Notes: a model not told the origin generated them from the sequence alone. Numbered from the stretch's first letter, positions 42,959 to 52,879 are shown. The stretch is DNA of 64,000 nt from JAVWMQ01 sp036646055 (GCA_036646055.1 JAVXMY010000001.1:124001-188000), one strand, 5' to 3'. Made by a program: numbers and translations.

Positions 42959-45302
42959 TTTTCTCACCTACTAAAGCTTCCTTAAGTGCTTGATCTACAG
43001 TTTTGATTAATACAAATTCAAGCTGCTTTCTTACATTTTCCGGAATTTCTTCAATATCCCTTTCATTATCTATTGGAAGCAATATTTTTTTGCATCCAGC
43101 TCTATGAGCCGCAAGGACCTTTTCTCTGATTCCACCAACAGGCAACACGTTACCTCTTAGATTAATTTCTCCAGTCATTGCAACATCCTTACAAACAGGT
43201 ACTCCCGTCAAGGTAGATATCATTGCTACTGCCATTGTTACACCAGCTGATGGTCCATCCTTTGGCACTGCACCTTCAGGAATATGCAAGTTAATATCTA
43301 AAGTCTCATAGAAGTCTTCTTTAATATTATGCTTGCTAGCAACTGATCTTATATAACTAATTCCTGCCTTTGCAGACTCTTGCATTACATCTCCAAGCTG
43401 GCCTGTAAGGGAAAGTTTGCCTGTCCCCTTGACTGCATTAGTTTCTATAAATAAGATTTCTCCTCCAACTGATGTCCATGCCATTCCAGTTGTAACACCT
43501 ATTTCACTTTGACCTGTGATTTTATCGTGTCTATATTTCTGTTTTCCAATTAATTCTTCTAAATTACTTGGTTTAATAGAATTATCCCACTGTCCATCAG
43601 TAACTATTTTTCTAGCCACTTTACGGCATAAATTTGCTATTTCTCTTTCAAGATTTCTAACGCCAGATTCTCTAGTATAGAAGTTGATTAATTCTCTAAT
43701 TGCCTTATCTGTAATCTTAAATTGATCCTTAGTTAATCCATGTTCCTCTATTTTTTTAGGTACCAAATACTTCTTAGCAATTTGAAGTTTTTCTTCTTCT
43801 GTATATCCTGTAACATCAATTACTTCCATTCTATCTAACAAAGGCTCTGGAATTGTGGATAATGAATTTGCTGTTGCAATAAACATTACCTTTGATAAAT
43901 CAAATGGCACTTCCATATAGTGGTCAGTAAATGTTTTATTCTGTTCTGGATCTAAAACTTCTAGTAATGCAGATGATGGATCCCCTTTGAAATCCGCCCC
44001 TAGCTTATCTACTTCATCAAGAAGGAATACTGGATCTGCTGAACCAGCTTCCTTAATTGAATTAATTACTCTACCTGGAATTGATCCAATATATGTTCTT
44101 CTATGTCCTCTAATTTCTGCTTCATCTCTAACTCCGCCAAGAGACATTCTAACATATTTCCTGCCTACTGCTCTTGCTATAGACTTAGCAATAGATGTTT
44201 TACCTGTTCCCGGAGGTCCTACTAAACAAATTATTGGCCCTTTGATTTCCTTTGAAAGTTCAACTACCGCTAGGTATTCTAATACCCTTTCCTTTACTTT
44301 TTCAAGTCCGTAGTGATCTGCATCTAAGATTTTTTCAGCCTTCTTTAAGTTTAGTTCACTGTCAGAGTAAATTCCCCAAGGCAAGGATAATACTGTTTCT
44401 ATATAAGTTCTGCTTACAACACCTTCTGCTGATGCCGGTTGCATTCTACTTAGCTTTTTAATTTCCTTGTTAAGTTTATCTTTAACATCATCAGGAATAT
44501 TTTTTTCTTCTAATTGATTTTTGAATAACTCAATATCATCCTCTTCTTCTTCTCCTTCGCCCAATTCATCTTGAATTGCTCTAAGCTGTTCCTTCAGATA
44601 ATATTCCTTTTGATTTTTGTTCATTTGAGATTTAATTTTATTGTTAATCTTAGTTTCAAGACGAATTATATCAATTTCGTCTTTTAAGATCTCACAAACC
44701 ACTTCAAGTCTTTTGCATACATCTAAAGCTGAAAGAATCTTTTGTTTCTGAGCTACATCAATTTTAAGATGTGAAGCAATTAAGTCTGCAAGTTCTCCGC
44801 CATCTTCAATTCCCAATACGGATGCAAAAACCTCATCGGGAATTTTTTCATTTTGGCCAACATATTCTTCAAATAGTTTTAGAGTTGCTCTAACTAATGC
44901 AGTTTCTCTATTTAAATCCAAGGTTTCAACTTGGATTTTTTCATCAATTACACATTCAAAGAATGGTACTTCAGAAATGTATTCATCAATTCTACCTCTA
45001 GATACGCCCTCTGCTAATACTCTAATAGCATCGCCTGGAAGTTTTAACATCTGCTTGATTTTAGCAATTGTTCCTATTGGATATATATCTTCTGCTGTTG
45101 GTAATTCAATATTATCGTCTACCTGAGTTGTTAGAAAAATATACTGATTATCTATCATAGCCTGTTCAATTGCATTAATAGATTTTTCTCTACCTATGTC
45201 AAAATGAAGGACCATATTTGGAAAAATAGTTAGTCCTCTAAGTGGAATCATTGGCATAACAAGTTTGCCATCTTCATTTTTAGAAATTTTGTCTATTGTC
45301 AT
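42948..45302 (-). CDS. lon: ATP-dependent protease Lon
   Basis: A protein of 784 residues: N-terminal substrate domain (about 1-200), coiled coil, AAA+ module with Walker A GPPGTGKTSIAKS and Walker B FLLDEVDKLG, and the protease domain with catalytic Ser in KDGPSAGVTMA and Lys in GIREKVLAAHRAG. It degrades damaged and regulatory proteins. It follows clpX; a hairpin lies in the gap. Confidence 0.97.
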   Translation of the reverse strand: MTIDKISKNEDGKLVMPMIPLRGLTIFPNMVLHFDIGREKSINAIEQAMIDNQYIFLTTQVDDNIELPTAEDIYPIGTIAKIKQMLKLPGDAIRVLAEGVSRGRIDEYISEVPFFECVIDEKIQVETLDLNRETALVRATLKLFEEYVGQNEKIPDEVFASVLGIEDGGELADLIASHLKIDVAQKQKILSALDVCKRLEVVCEILKDEIDIIRLETKINNKIKSQMNKNQKEYYLKEQLRAIQDELGEGEEEEDDIELFKNQLEEKNIPDDVKDKLNKEIKKLSRMQPASAEGVVSRTYIETVLSLPWGIYSDSELNLKKAEKILDADHYGLEKVKERVLEYLAVVELSKEIKGPIICLVGPPGTGKTSIAKSIARAVGRKYVRMSLGGVRDEAEIRGHRRTYIGSIPGRVINSIKEAGSADPVFLLDEVDKLGADFKGDPSSALLEVLDPEQNKTFTDHYMEVPFDLSKVMFIATANSLSTIPEPLLDRMEVIDVTGYTEEEKLQIAKKYLVPKKIEEHGLTKDQFKITDKAIRELINFYTRESGVRNLEREIANLCRKVARKIVTDGQWDNSIKPSNLEELIGKQKYRHDKITGQSEIGVTTGMAWTSVGGEILFIETNAVKGTGKLSLTGQLGDVMQESAKAGISYIRSVASKHNIKEDFYETLDINLHIPEGAVPKDGPSAGVTMAVAMISTLTGVPVCKDVAMTGEINLRGNVLPVGGIREKVLAAHRAGCKKILLPIDNERDIEEIPENVRKQLEFVLIKTVDQALKEALVGEKNDN

Positions 45303-45333
45303 AATTCCATCCCCTTTCTATAATTATGCTTAA

Positions 45334-45355
45334 AGGCGACTCCTAAAAGTCGCCT
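45334..45355 (-). terminator. Hairpin between clpX and lon
   Basis: A perfect 8-bp stem AGGCGACT/AGTCGCCT with a 6-base loop, followed only by TTTAA on the minus strand. It may be a partial terminator that sets the ratio of clpX to lon. Confidence 0.6.
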
Positions 45356-45359
45356 ATTA

Positions 45360-46625
45360 TTATGCTGGTTTTGTTGCCTCTAGTAATTTGCTGTCTGCTA
45401 GCACTAATGTTGGCTTTCCCTTTGAATCTATCATATCCTTTGTAATAATACATTTTTTTATATCATCTCTTGAAGGTATTTCATACATAATATCTGTCAT
45501 TATGCTTTCCATAATACCTCTAAGACCTCTAGCTCCTGTTTTTCTTTCAAGGGCTAATTCTGCAATTCTTCTAATAGCATCTTCTTCAATATCCAATTCA
45601 ACATTGTCTAAATTAAATAATACTTTATACTGTCTCAAAAGTGCATTTTTAGGTTCAGTAATGATTCTAATCAAAGCTTCTTCTGTTAATTCTTCTAAAG
45701 TAACCATAGCTGGCAATCTGCCAATAAACTCTGGTATTAAACCAAATTTAAGTAAATCTTCTGGTCTAACCTTTTTTAGAATTTCAATTTCTTCATTATT
45801 AGAAATGGTAACTTCTGAATTGAAACCAATTACAGATTCTCCGCATCTCTTCTGAATTATTCTATCTAGTCCATCAAAAGCTCCCCCACAAATAAATAAT
45901 ACATTAGTTGTGTCAAAAGGTAAGAATTCTTGATTTGGATGTTTTCTGCCTCCTTGAGGAGGTACATTTGCAACAGTTCCTTCTAATATTTTTAGTAGAG
46001 CCTGCTGAACTCCTTCACCACTTACGTCTCTTGTAATAGATGGATTTTCACTTTTTCTTGCAATCTTATCTATTTCATCAACATAAATTATTCCCTTTTG
46101 AGCTTTATCTATATCATAATCTGCTGCCTGAATTAGTTTAAGCAGAATATTTTCAACGTCTTCACCTACATAACCAGCTTCAGTAAGAGCTGTTGCATCT
46201 GCAATTGCAAATGGAACATTTAATATCTTAGCTAAAGTCTGTGCAAGTAATGTTTTACCAGAACCTGTCGGCCCAATCATTACAATATTACTCTTCTGAA
46301 GTTCAACATCATCACTAAGTCCTAGTCTGTTGACTCTCTTATAGTGATTATACACTGCAACTGCAAGAGCTTTTTTTGCAGAATCCTGGCCAATTACATA
46401 ATCAGATAGTTTATCTGTAATTTCCTTTGGCTTTGGTAATTCAAATTTATAATCTTTATTTTCAATTCCTTCTGGAATAAGTTCTTCCGAAATTATATCC
46501 TGACAAAGTTCAATACATTCATTACATATGTAAACATCTGGCCCTGCAATTAGACGTTTTACCATGCTTTGTGGTTTCCCGCAAAACGAGCATTTTATCT
46601 CATTATTATCGCCGTTTTTTGTCAT
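45360..46625 (-). CDS. clpX: ClpX ATPase, specificity subunit of ClpXP
   Basis: An AAA+ unfoldase of 421 residues with an N-terminal zinc domain (CSFCGKPQ...CNECIELC), Walker A GPTGSGKTLLAQ, Walker B YVDEIDKIA, the pore motif GYVGEDVE and the IGF-type loop (VIGFNSE) that docks on ClpP. It lies 8 bases after clpP. Confidence 0.97.
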   Translation of the reverse strand: MTKNGDNNEIKCSFCGKPQSMVKRLIAGPDVYICNECIELCQDIISEELIPEGIENKDYKFELPKPKEITDKLSDYVIGQDSAKKALAVAVYNHYKRVNRLGLSDDVELQKSNIVMIGPTGSGKTLLAQTLAKILNVPFAIADATALTEAGYVGEDVENILLKLIQAADYDIDKAQKGIIYVDEIDKIARKSENPSITRDVSGEGVQQALLKILEGTVANVPPQGGRKHPNQEFLPFDTTNVLFICGGAFDGLDRIIQKRCGESVIGFNSEVTISNNEEIEILKKVRPEDLLKFGLIPEFIGRLPAMVTLEELTEEALIRIITEPKNALLRQYKVLFNLDNVELDIEEDAIRRIAELALERKTGARGLRGIMESIMTDIMYEIPSRDDIKKCIITKDMIDSKGKPTLVLADSKLLEATKPA

Positions 46626-46633
46626 TTTTTCCC

Positions 46634-47209
46634 CTATCTTTTCTTTATTACTTTATCAATCAATCCATATTCACACGCATCGTCTGCACTCATAAAGTTA
46701 TCTCTATCAGTGTCCGCTTCTATAGTCTTAATATCTTTTCCAGTATTCTCGCTTAAGATTTTGTTAAGCTTATCCTTAGTCTTAAGCATCCAATCTGCAT
46801 GAATTTTAATATCTGAAGCTTGACCTCTTGTCCCACCAAGTGGTTGGTGAATCATTACCTCTGCATTTGGAAGTGCAAATCGTTTGCCCTTCGTTCCTGA
46901 TGATAATAAAAATGCACCCATGCTTGCAGCCATTCCTATACAAATAGTTGAAATCTCTGGTTTCACATACTGCATTGTATCATAAATAGCCATTCCGGCA
47001 GTTACTGAACCGCCGGGGCTATTAATGTATATGCATATATCTTTTTCTGGATCATCTGCCTCCAGAAATAAAAGTTGAGCAACAACAATTCTTGCTACAT
47101 CGTCATTTATTTCATCACCCAAAAAGATAATTCTATCTTTTAATAATCTTGAATAAATATCGTAAGTTTGTTCTCCCTTACTTGTCTGTTCTATTACATA
47201 AGGTATCAT
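46634..47209 (-). CDS. clpP: ATP-dependent Clp protease proteolytic subunit
   Basis: A serine protease subunit of 191 residues. Catalytic Ser in GMAASMGAFLL, His in MIHQPLGGTRGQ, and Asp further on; the N-terminal RLLKDRIIFLGDEIND is typical of ClpP. It forms the tetradecamer used by ClpX. The ribosome site is GAGGAG. No CtsR-type heptad repeat is seen in front of the operon. Confidence 0.97.
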   Translation of the reverse strand: MIPYVIEQTSKGEQTYDIYSRLLKDRIIFLGDEINDDVARIVVAQLLFLEADDPEKDICIYINSPGGSVTAGMAIYDTMQYVKPEISTICIGMAASMGAFLLSSGTKGKRFALPNAEVMIHQPLGGTRGQASDIKIHADWMLKTKDKLNKILSENTGKDIKTIEADTDRDNFMSADDACEYGLIDKVIKKR

Positions 47210-47251
47210 TGCTATTTCTCCTCTTTCTTTCTTCTACATACTTTCTTTTTA

Positions 47252-48532
47252 TTATTTAATAACTGCGTTATCAAATAATAAATCTACAGCTTTTCTCATC
47301 TTAATGTCATTTCCTAACATTTCAACGTTTCCACCAAGCATTTCCTTAATCTTATCTGCTTCAAGTCCATACTGTGTAGCCATTGATTCATATTCTTTTT
47401 CAATTTCTTCTTCAGTGTATTCAATCTTTTCAGCGTCTACAACTGCTGAGATAAGCATTCTTGTCTTAACTCTCTTTTCTGCGTCGCCTCTAACTTCCTT
47501 TCTGAAGTCTTCTGCTGCCTTACCAATAAACTGGAAGTACTGCTGAAGTTCTAGTCCCTGTTGACGAAGCTGTCCATCAAATTCCTTAAGCATCTGATCG
47601 ATTTCATCTTCAATCATTACTGCTGGAACTTCTAAATCGTTACCTTCAACAAGTTTCATAATAGCCTGATCCTTCATCTGGTGTTCAGATGAAACTTTTT
47701 TAGCTTGGATTAATTTTTCTTCTGTATCTTTCTTTAATTCTTCTAATGTATCAAATTCACTTACATCTTTTGCAAATTCATCATCTAAAGTTGGAAGTTC
47801 TTCTTCCTTAACTTCGTGAACTGTGCACTTGAAGATTGCTTCCTTACCAGCTAAGTCTTCTGAATGGTATTCTGTTGGGAATGTAACCTTAACTTCTACT
47901 TCTTCTTCTTTCTTAACTCCAATTAGCTGTTCTTCAAATCCTGGAATAAAGCTTCCTGATCCAATTACAAGTGGATATCCTTCTGCTGTTCCGCCTTCAA
48001 ACTGTTCTTCTCCAACAAATCCAGCATAATCTAGAACGATTGAGTCTCCATCTTTAACTTCTCTTTCAACATTGATCATTCTAGCGTTTCTCTTCTGTAA
48101 GTTAGCAATTTCTGCATCAATATCTTCAGCTGTAACATCAGCACTTACTTTTTCAATTTCAATTCCCTTGTAGTTTTCAACAACTACTACTGGGTAAACT
48201 GGAACTGTAATAGTTGAAACAAAAGCTTCTCCTTTTTTGATTTCGCCAAATTCTACACTTGGGTGATCAATTACTTCAAGCTTTAGTTCATTGATTGCAT
48301 TTGGATATTCCTGTCCAAACAATTCGTTTACTGCATCTTCAACAAAAATATCTTCTCCGTATTTCTTTTCGATAATGCTTCTTGGAGCCTTACCTTTTCT
48401 GAAACCGTCAATCTGGAACTGGTCCTTTGATTTCTGATATGCTTTTACTATTGCCGCTTCAAATTCATCAGCTGAAAATTCAATAGTAAATTTAGCTTCG
48501 TTGTTTTCTTTTGATAATAATACTGCTTTCAT
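47252..48532 (-). CDS. tig: Trigger factor
   Basis: A ribosome-bound chaperone and prolyl isomerase of 426 residues. The ribosome-binding tail has the signature form GFRKGKAPRS near residue 45, the FKBP-like PPIase domain covers about 150-240 (DYAGFVGEEQFEGG), and the C-terminal arms are helical. tig-clpP-clpX-lon is a common Firmicute order. Its ribosome site lies inside the end of the CYTH gene, 1 base upstream. Confidence 0.97.
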   Translation of the reverse strand: MKAVLLSKENNEAKFTIEFSADEFEAAIVKAYQKSKDQFQIDGFRKGKAPRSIIEKKYGEDIFVEDAVNELFGQEYPNAINELKLEVIDHPSVEFGEIKKGEAFVSTITVPVYPVVVVENYKGIEIEKVSADVTAEDIDAEIANLQKRNARMINVEREVKDGDSIVLDYAGFVGEEQFEGGTAEGYPLVIGSGSFIPGFEEQLIGVKKEEEVEVKVTFPTEYHSEDLAGKEAIFKCTVHEVKEEELPTLDDEFAKDVSEFDTLEELKKDTEEKLIQAKKVSSEHQMKDQAIMKLVEGNDLEVPAVMIEDEIDQMLKEFDGQLRQQGLELQQYFQFIGKAAEDFRKEVRGDAEKRVKTRMLISAVVDAEKIEYTEEEIEKEYESMATQYGLEADKIKEMLGGNVEMLGNDIKMRKAVDLLFDNAVIK

Positions 48533-48533
48533 T

Positions 48534-49181
48534 TTATTCTTCTTCCTCCTGAATATTTATCCTGCCAAGTAAAATAAGTCCTCTAACAAACTTGCTCTTC
48601 TTCTCAGGCTTTAAACAAAATTTATTTTGTAACATATTGCCCATTTTAATTAGGTCCTCTTCATGGCCCTCAATAAGTTCTACTTCTAATTCACTTATAG
48701 GACTAGAACCCTTTGAAGTAATAACATTTCCTATGTCAAAGGCAAATTCTAATATACTTCTTCCAGTATTTACCCTTAACACCTTCCTTAAAACACTTAC
48801 TCTCATAAATTCTTCAAGGTCTTTTGTCAATGCCACTTCACTAAGTTGATTTCCAATTCCACAATTAGCAAATCCTTCTACAGAAACGACTTCCGGAAAC
48901 CTGTTCTCTTCAAGAATAACATTAACCTCATTCCGCCTATGAACACCATTTTTTGCAGTCCCGCTCCACTTGACCGTCTCTACAAAATTTCCATTTTCAT
49001 TACGAATTCTAAGTGCAATTTTACGCTTTTGCAAATCAAAATCTGCCGTATCGTAATACCTTGCATCTAAGGTAATCTCTTCCCTTGAATCTTCTAAAAC
49101 CATATTCAAAATACTATCATTTTCTAATACTTTATATGCAGTATTCGCATCAGTTATAGAATATTTTAATTCGATTTCCAT
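48534..49181 (-). CDS. CYTH-domain protein (triphosphatase-like)
   Basis: A protein of 215 residues starting MEIELKY, the ExExK motif of CYTH enzymes, with further paired basic and acidic strands (LRIRNENGNFVETVKWSG, SELEVELIEG, KSKFVRGL). CYTH proteins hydrolyse inorganic triphosphate or related compounds inside a beta tunnel with metal ions. It has no CHAD domain. The ATG 49179-49181 is chosen since the in-frame GTG before it is part of the AAGGGTG ribosome site. It is the first gene of the tig operon. Confidence 0.85.
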   Translation of the reverse strand: MEIELKYSITDANTAYKVLENDSILNMVLEDSREEITLDARYYDTADFDLQKRKIALRIRNENGNFVETVKWSGTAKNGVHRRNEVNVILEENRFPEVVSVEGFANCGIGNQLSEVALTKDLEEFMRVSVLRKVLRVNTGRSILEFAFDIGNVITSKGSSPISELEVELIEGHEEDLIKMGNMLQNKFCLKPEKKSKFVRGLILLGRINIQEEEE

Positions 49182-49212
49182 AATCACCCTTCTTTAATAT
49201 GTTAACCACATT

Positions 49213-49241
49213 ATATTATCACTTTTTCACTATAATTTCAA
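49213..49241 (-). promoter_or_regulatory. Promoter of the CYTH-tig-clpP-clpX operon
   Basis: TTGAAA (49236-49241), 17 bases, TAATAT (49213-49218) on the minus strand; an overlapping TATAAT (49210-49215) is also possible. About 32 bases before the CYTH start. Confidence 0.6.
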
Positions 49242-49272
49242 GCAAAAACAGGTTTTTATAAGCTATTATAAC

Positions 49273-49301
49273 AAAAGCGCAACCCAAATTGGATTACGCT
49301 T
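49273..49301 (-). terminator. Terminator after arcC
   Basis: Stem AAGCGTAATCC/GGGTTGCGCTT (with G-T pairs), loop of 5 bases and TTTTG on the minus strand, about 35 bases past the arcC stop. Confidence 0.75.
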
Positions 49302-49335
49302 AAAATCGAAAATTATTTCTTGAAAATATTTATGA

Positions 49336-50286
49336 TTATTTGTTTACAATTACTGTTCCAGTCTTACCTTCTAAAGCTTCAACTGCCTTGTCCAAAGAAG
49401 TGATAATTGCTCTTTTTTCAGGGTTTGCTGTAACAAACTTCATTGCAGCCTGAATCTTAGGAAGCATACTTCCTGGAGCGAAATGTCCCTCTTCAATATA
49501 TTTCTCAGCTTCAGCTAAAGTGATTTTAGATAGTTCTGTCTGATTAGGTTTATTAAAGTTAATTGCAACAGTTTCAACTTCTGTTAAAATCATAAGTGCA
49601 TCAGCCCCAACTAGTTCAGCTAATAATTCCGCTGCAAAGTCCTTGTCGATTACTGCAGGAACACCTTCTAATGAACCATCTTTGTTTTCTATAACTGGAA
49701 TACCGCCACCACCACATGAAATGCAAATATTGCTATCCCACAACTTTTTAATAGCATCTATTTCAACAACTCTCTTTGGAATAGGTGAAGCAACAACTCT
49801 TCTAAATCCTCGGCCTGAATCCTCTTTAACCACATAACCCTTTTCTTCCTTAAGTCTCATAGCTTCTTCTTCAGAATAAAATGGTCCAATTGGTTTTGTA
49901 GGGTTTTTAAATCCTGAATCTTCACTATCAACAACAACCTGAGTTGCAACAGTAACTACACCTAAATTGTTTCCTCTTTTAGTTAATTCAAATTTCAAAG
50001 CCTGTTGCAAATGATACCCAATGTATCCCTGTGACATTGCACCACATACATCAAAAGGCATTGCTGGCGTTACATCTTTAGCTGTCTCTGAAGCCAAAAG
50101 TATTCTTCCAACCTGAGGTCCATTACCATGAACCAACCCTATTTCATATCCTCTTGAACTTAATTCCGCAATTCTTTCACAAGTTTTCTTTACAACTTCA
50201 AGCTGCGCTTCTGCTGTAGCCTCGCCCTTGCTAGACTGTAACGCATTGCCTCCTAAAGCTACTACTATTTTCTTGCCATTACTCAT
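49336..50286 (-). CDS. arcC: Carbamate kinase
   Basis: An amino acid kinase fold enzyme of 316 residues that makes ATP from carbamoyl phosphate and ADP. Motifs: VVALGGNALQ, LVHGNGPQVG, FDVCGAMSQGYIGYHLQQ, SCGGGGIPV and the end GSMLPKIQAA, all typical of ArcC. The usual partners (arginine deiminase, ornithine transcarbamylase) are not adjacent; instead it overlaps a MocR-type regulator gene by 8 bases. It could serve arginine, agmatine or purine/allantoin breakdown. Confidence 0.95.
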   Translation of the reverse strand: MSNGKKIVVALGGNALQSSKGEATAEAQLEVVKKTCERIAELSSRGYEIGLVHGNGPQVGRILLASETAKDVTPAMPFDVCGAMSQGYIGYHLQQALKFELTKRGNNLGVVTVATQVVVDSEDSGFKNPTKPIGPFYSEEEAMRLKEEKGYVVKEDSGRGFRRVVASPIPKRVVEIDAIKKLWDSNICISCGGGGIPVIENKDGSLEGVPAVIDKDFAAELLAELVGADALMILTEVETVAINFNKPNQTELSKITLAEAEKYIEEGHFAPGSMLPKIQAAMKFVTANPEKRAIITSLDKAVEALEGKTGTVIVNK

Positions 50287-51754
50287 AATTTACACCTTCC
50301 CTTTCGATTTTTTTCACTAATTCAATTAAAATATCCATACCTTGATCTATTTCTCCTTTACTCGGTAATGAAAAATTCAGTCTTAAAGCATTATTCTTCT
50401 TACCAAGTTCAGGATAAAATATATATCCAGGAATAAATCCAACTCCCCTTTTATCCGCCTCGTCATATAAACGTAAAACCGGAATATTCTCAGGAAATCC
50501 ACACCATATATATACACCGCCCTTAGGCTTAATATATCTAACATTAAACTTAGCCAGCCTATCTAAATGACTACACATTAATTCAAGTTTCTCCTTGTAT
50601 GTGCCTTTAAACAACTCTAGCTTACTATAAAACATACCATTAGACAGGAATTTAGCCAGTAGCTTTTGAGCCAACCAATCCCCACCTATAAGTCTTACAG
50701 AAACCAAATAACTAAGCCCCTCGATAACTTTTTTAGGAGCCACAACTGCAGCCATACCCGCACCTGGCATAAAAGTCATAGCAAAATTATATATATAAAT
50801 AACATTATCCATTACATCTAGTGATTTCAAAGTCATTATCTTCTTGTCTCCATAATTAAGTTCTGAAGTCTCATCATTCTCAATAATTGGAAAGCCATAT
50901 TTATAAGACAATTCCAAGAGCCTCTTCTTCCTTTTAAAAGAAAGGGTGCTCCCTCTAGGATCGCTAAATCCAGAACTAATATACAAAAACTTAGGCATAT
51001 ATTTTTGTATCAAAGGCTCCAAATTATCAATAACCATACCATCCCTGTCCTCAGGAATAGTAATAATTCGCCCACCTGCTATCCTAATAGCCCTATGAAC
51101 ATCAGGGGAAACAGTCTCAGTAGTAAATACCACCTCTCCCTTAGTCAGTAGCAAGGTAATTAAAAAATCCACAGCCTGATTAGACTCAGACAGAATTTGA
51201 GTAGTAAAATGGTCAGCCCAAATTCCCTTCTTCATAAGAAATTTAGAAACTCCCTCAATTAATTTATCATCTCCCTGATAAGGATTATAGAAAAACACAT
51301 CCTGAGAAATTTCATCCATAACTTCCTTAACTGCATCAGAAACATCCGTATTTTTATAAATATCTCTAGCAGCAATGCCTGCAGCAAAAGAGATCCTACT
51401 CTTTTCATAGGATTTAGAATAAAGCTTATCAAACTCAAGTTCCATATTCACAAAGTCATCCTTCATCATACGGTTCCAGTCAATTCGCATATTTGCATCC
51501 ATCTTAATATCATTTAAATTATATGAAATAGTATGGTTCTTCCCCTGAATAGACTCCACCAACTCCAGCTCCTTAAGAGCCCCATAAGCCTTAGACACAG
51601 TGTTTCTATGAACCCCTAGCTTAGCCGCCAAAACTCGTTCAGAAGGCAAAACGTAACCATGAGGAAGCTCACCTTTAACGGTTAAGTTTTTAATACCATC
51701 AACAATTTGCATATACACAGGAGTCAAATTCTCTTTATCAACAGAAATTCTCAT
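50279..51754 (-). CDS. MocR-like GntR/aminotransferase-fold regulator, PLP site degenerate
   Basis: A protein of 491 residues: a GntR-type winged helix (about 8-78; PSERVLAAKLGVHRNTVSKAYGALKEL) joined to an aminotransferase class I fold (about 115-485). In MocR regulators the PLP lysine sits in an SFSK-T-L-x-PG motif; here the aligned stretch is NFAMTFMPG, so the lysine is Met326. The PLP-ring DDxY pattern is NDE (293-295), losing the Tyr, and the NPTG-like loop is DPRG. It therefore probably does not bind PLP as a Schiff base and may sense another ligand. It overlaps arcC by 8 bases and lies 1 base after an rRNA methyltransferase gene; arcC is a possible target. Confidence 0.87.
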   Translation of the reverse strand: MRISVDKENLTPVYMQIVDGIKNLTVKGELPHGYVLPSERVLAAKLGVHRNTVSKAYGALKELELVESIQGKNHTISYNLNDIKMDANMRIDWNRMMKDDFVNMELEFDKLYSKSYEKSRISFAAGIAARDIYKNTDVSDAVKEVMDEISQDVFFYNPYQGDDKLIEGVSKFLMKKGIWADHFTTQILSESNQAVDFLITLLLTKGEVVFTTETVSPDVHRAIRIAGGRIITIPEDRDGMVIDNLEPLIQKYMPKFLYISSGFSDPRGSTLSFKRKKRLLELSYKYGFPIIENDETSELNYGDKKIMTLKSLDVMDNVIYIYNFAMTFMPGAGMAAVVAPKKVIEGLSYLVSVRLIGGDWLAQKLLAKFLSNGMFYSKLELFKGTYKEKLELMCSHLDRLAKFNVRYIKPKGGVYIWCGFPENIPVLRLYDEADKRGVGFIPGYIFYPELGKKNNALRLNFSLPSKGEIDQGMDILIELVKKIEREGVNYE

Positions 51755-52879
51755 TTATTTTTCTCCATAATACTGATAATAGCAAACCTGAATCCTTCCA
51801 TTGTAGAGTTTTCGTCTTCTGTCAGCCGGTCTGCCAGTAACCTGTTCTTCAGCCTCTTTGTCACTAGTTAATAGGAAAAGTGACCAGTCCTTATTTTCCT
51901 CAAAAAACCGCGCAAAGCCTCTATATATCTCAAAGATACCCTTTTGGTCTCCGATTCTTTCTCCATATGGAGGGTTAGTAATAATTATACCTCTATCCCC
52001 GGACCTTTTAAGATCTTTTGCATTCATAACATCAAAAGTAACAAAATCTTCAACACCAGCTTCAATAGCATTCTCTCTAGCAGCTAAAACCGCTTCCCTG
52101 TCAATATCGTAACCCTTAATGTCAAGCTTAGCATCATGATTTATTTTTTCATAAGCTAGTTTTCTCTCTTCCTTCCAAATAGCATTATCAATAAGTCCCC
52201 AATCCTCAGAAACAAACTTACGATTAAGACCAGGGGCAATGCCCATTGCAATCATGGCTGCTTCAATTAGAATAGTTCCAGATCCACAACAAGGATCAAC
52301 TAAAATTCTATCTGGTCTATAAAAAGACAACTGAACTAAAGCCGCAGCTAAAGTTTCCTTCATTGGAGCCGCAACATCACAAACTCTATATCCACGTTTA
52401 TGAAGTCCTGGTCCAGATGTATCGATTGTGACAGTTACTCTATCTTTTAATATTGTTAGTTTAATTTTATACTCTTCTCCCGTTTCCTCAAACTGTGAAA
52501 TAGCATAAACATCTGATAGTCTATCAACCATAGCCTTCTTAGCTGTACTTTGACAAGCAGGTACACTATGAAGTTTAGATTTTACAGAAGTACCTGTAAC
52601 CGTAAACTTACCATCAATAGGAATAATGTTTTCCCAAGGATATCCCTTAATCCTCTGGAATATATCCTCAAACTCAGTAGCTTTAAATTCATCTATTTTT
52701 AGAAGTACACGGTCTGCAGTTCTAAGCCAAAGATTACATCTAACAATGGCTCTTTCATCACCCCAAAATGTAATCTTCCCATCTTCAGTTTTGATAATTT
52801 CATAACCTAAGTTCTGTATTTCCCTTTTAGCCACCGCTTCAAGACCAAAAGTGGTAGTGGCAATTAATTCTAATCTCAT
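51755..52879 (-). CDS. THUMP-domain rRNA/tRNA methyltransferase (RlmL/YpsC-like)
   Basis: A protein of 374 residues with a THUMP RNA-binding domain (about 40-160) and a Rossmann methyltransferase domain. SAM motif DPCCGSGTILIEAAMIA and catalytic NPPYGERI are those of the RlmL N2-guanine family; FFRPD-like PETLAAALVQL pattern appears as MKETLAAALVQL. The target is probably 23S rRNA by homology. Its ribosome site AAGGAG directly abuts the T-tract of the mreB terminator. Confidence 0.9.
   Translation of the reverse strand: MRLELIATTTFGLEAVAKREIQNLGYEIIKTEDGKITFWGDERAIVRCNLWLRTADRVLLKIDEFKATEFEDIFQRIKGYPWENIIPIDGKFTVTGTSVKSKLHSVPACQSTAKKAMVDRLSDVYAISQFEETGEEYKIKLTILKDRVTVTIDTSGPGLHKRGYRVCDVAAPMKETLAAALVQLSFYRPDRILVDPCCGSGTILIEAAMIAMGIAPGLNRKFVSEDWGLIDNAIWKEERKLAYEKINHDAKLDIKGYDIDREAVLAARENAIEAGVEDFVTFDVMNAKDLKRSGDRGIIITNPPYGERIGDQKGIFEIYRGFARFFEENKDWSLFLLTSDKEAEEQVTGRPADRRRKLYNGRIQVCYYQYYGEK

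Noticed and set aside
46634..49335. CtsR or CIRCE heat-shock operator before the clp operon
   Set aside because: No GGTCAAA-type heptad repeat or CIRCE inverted repeat was found in 49182-49335.
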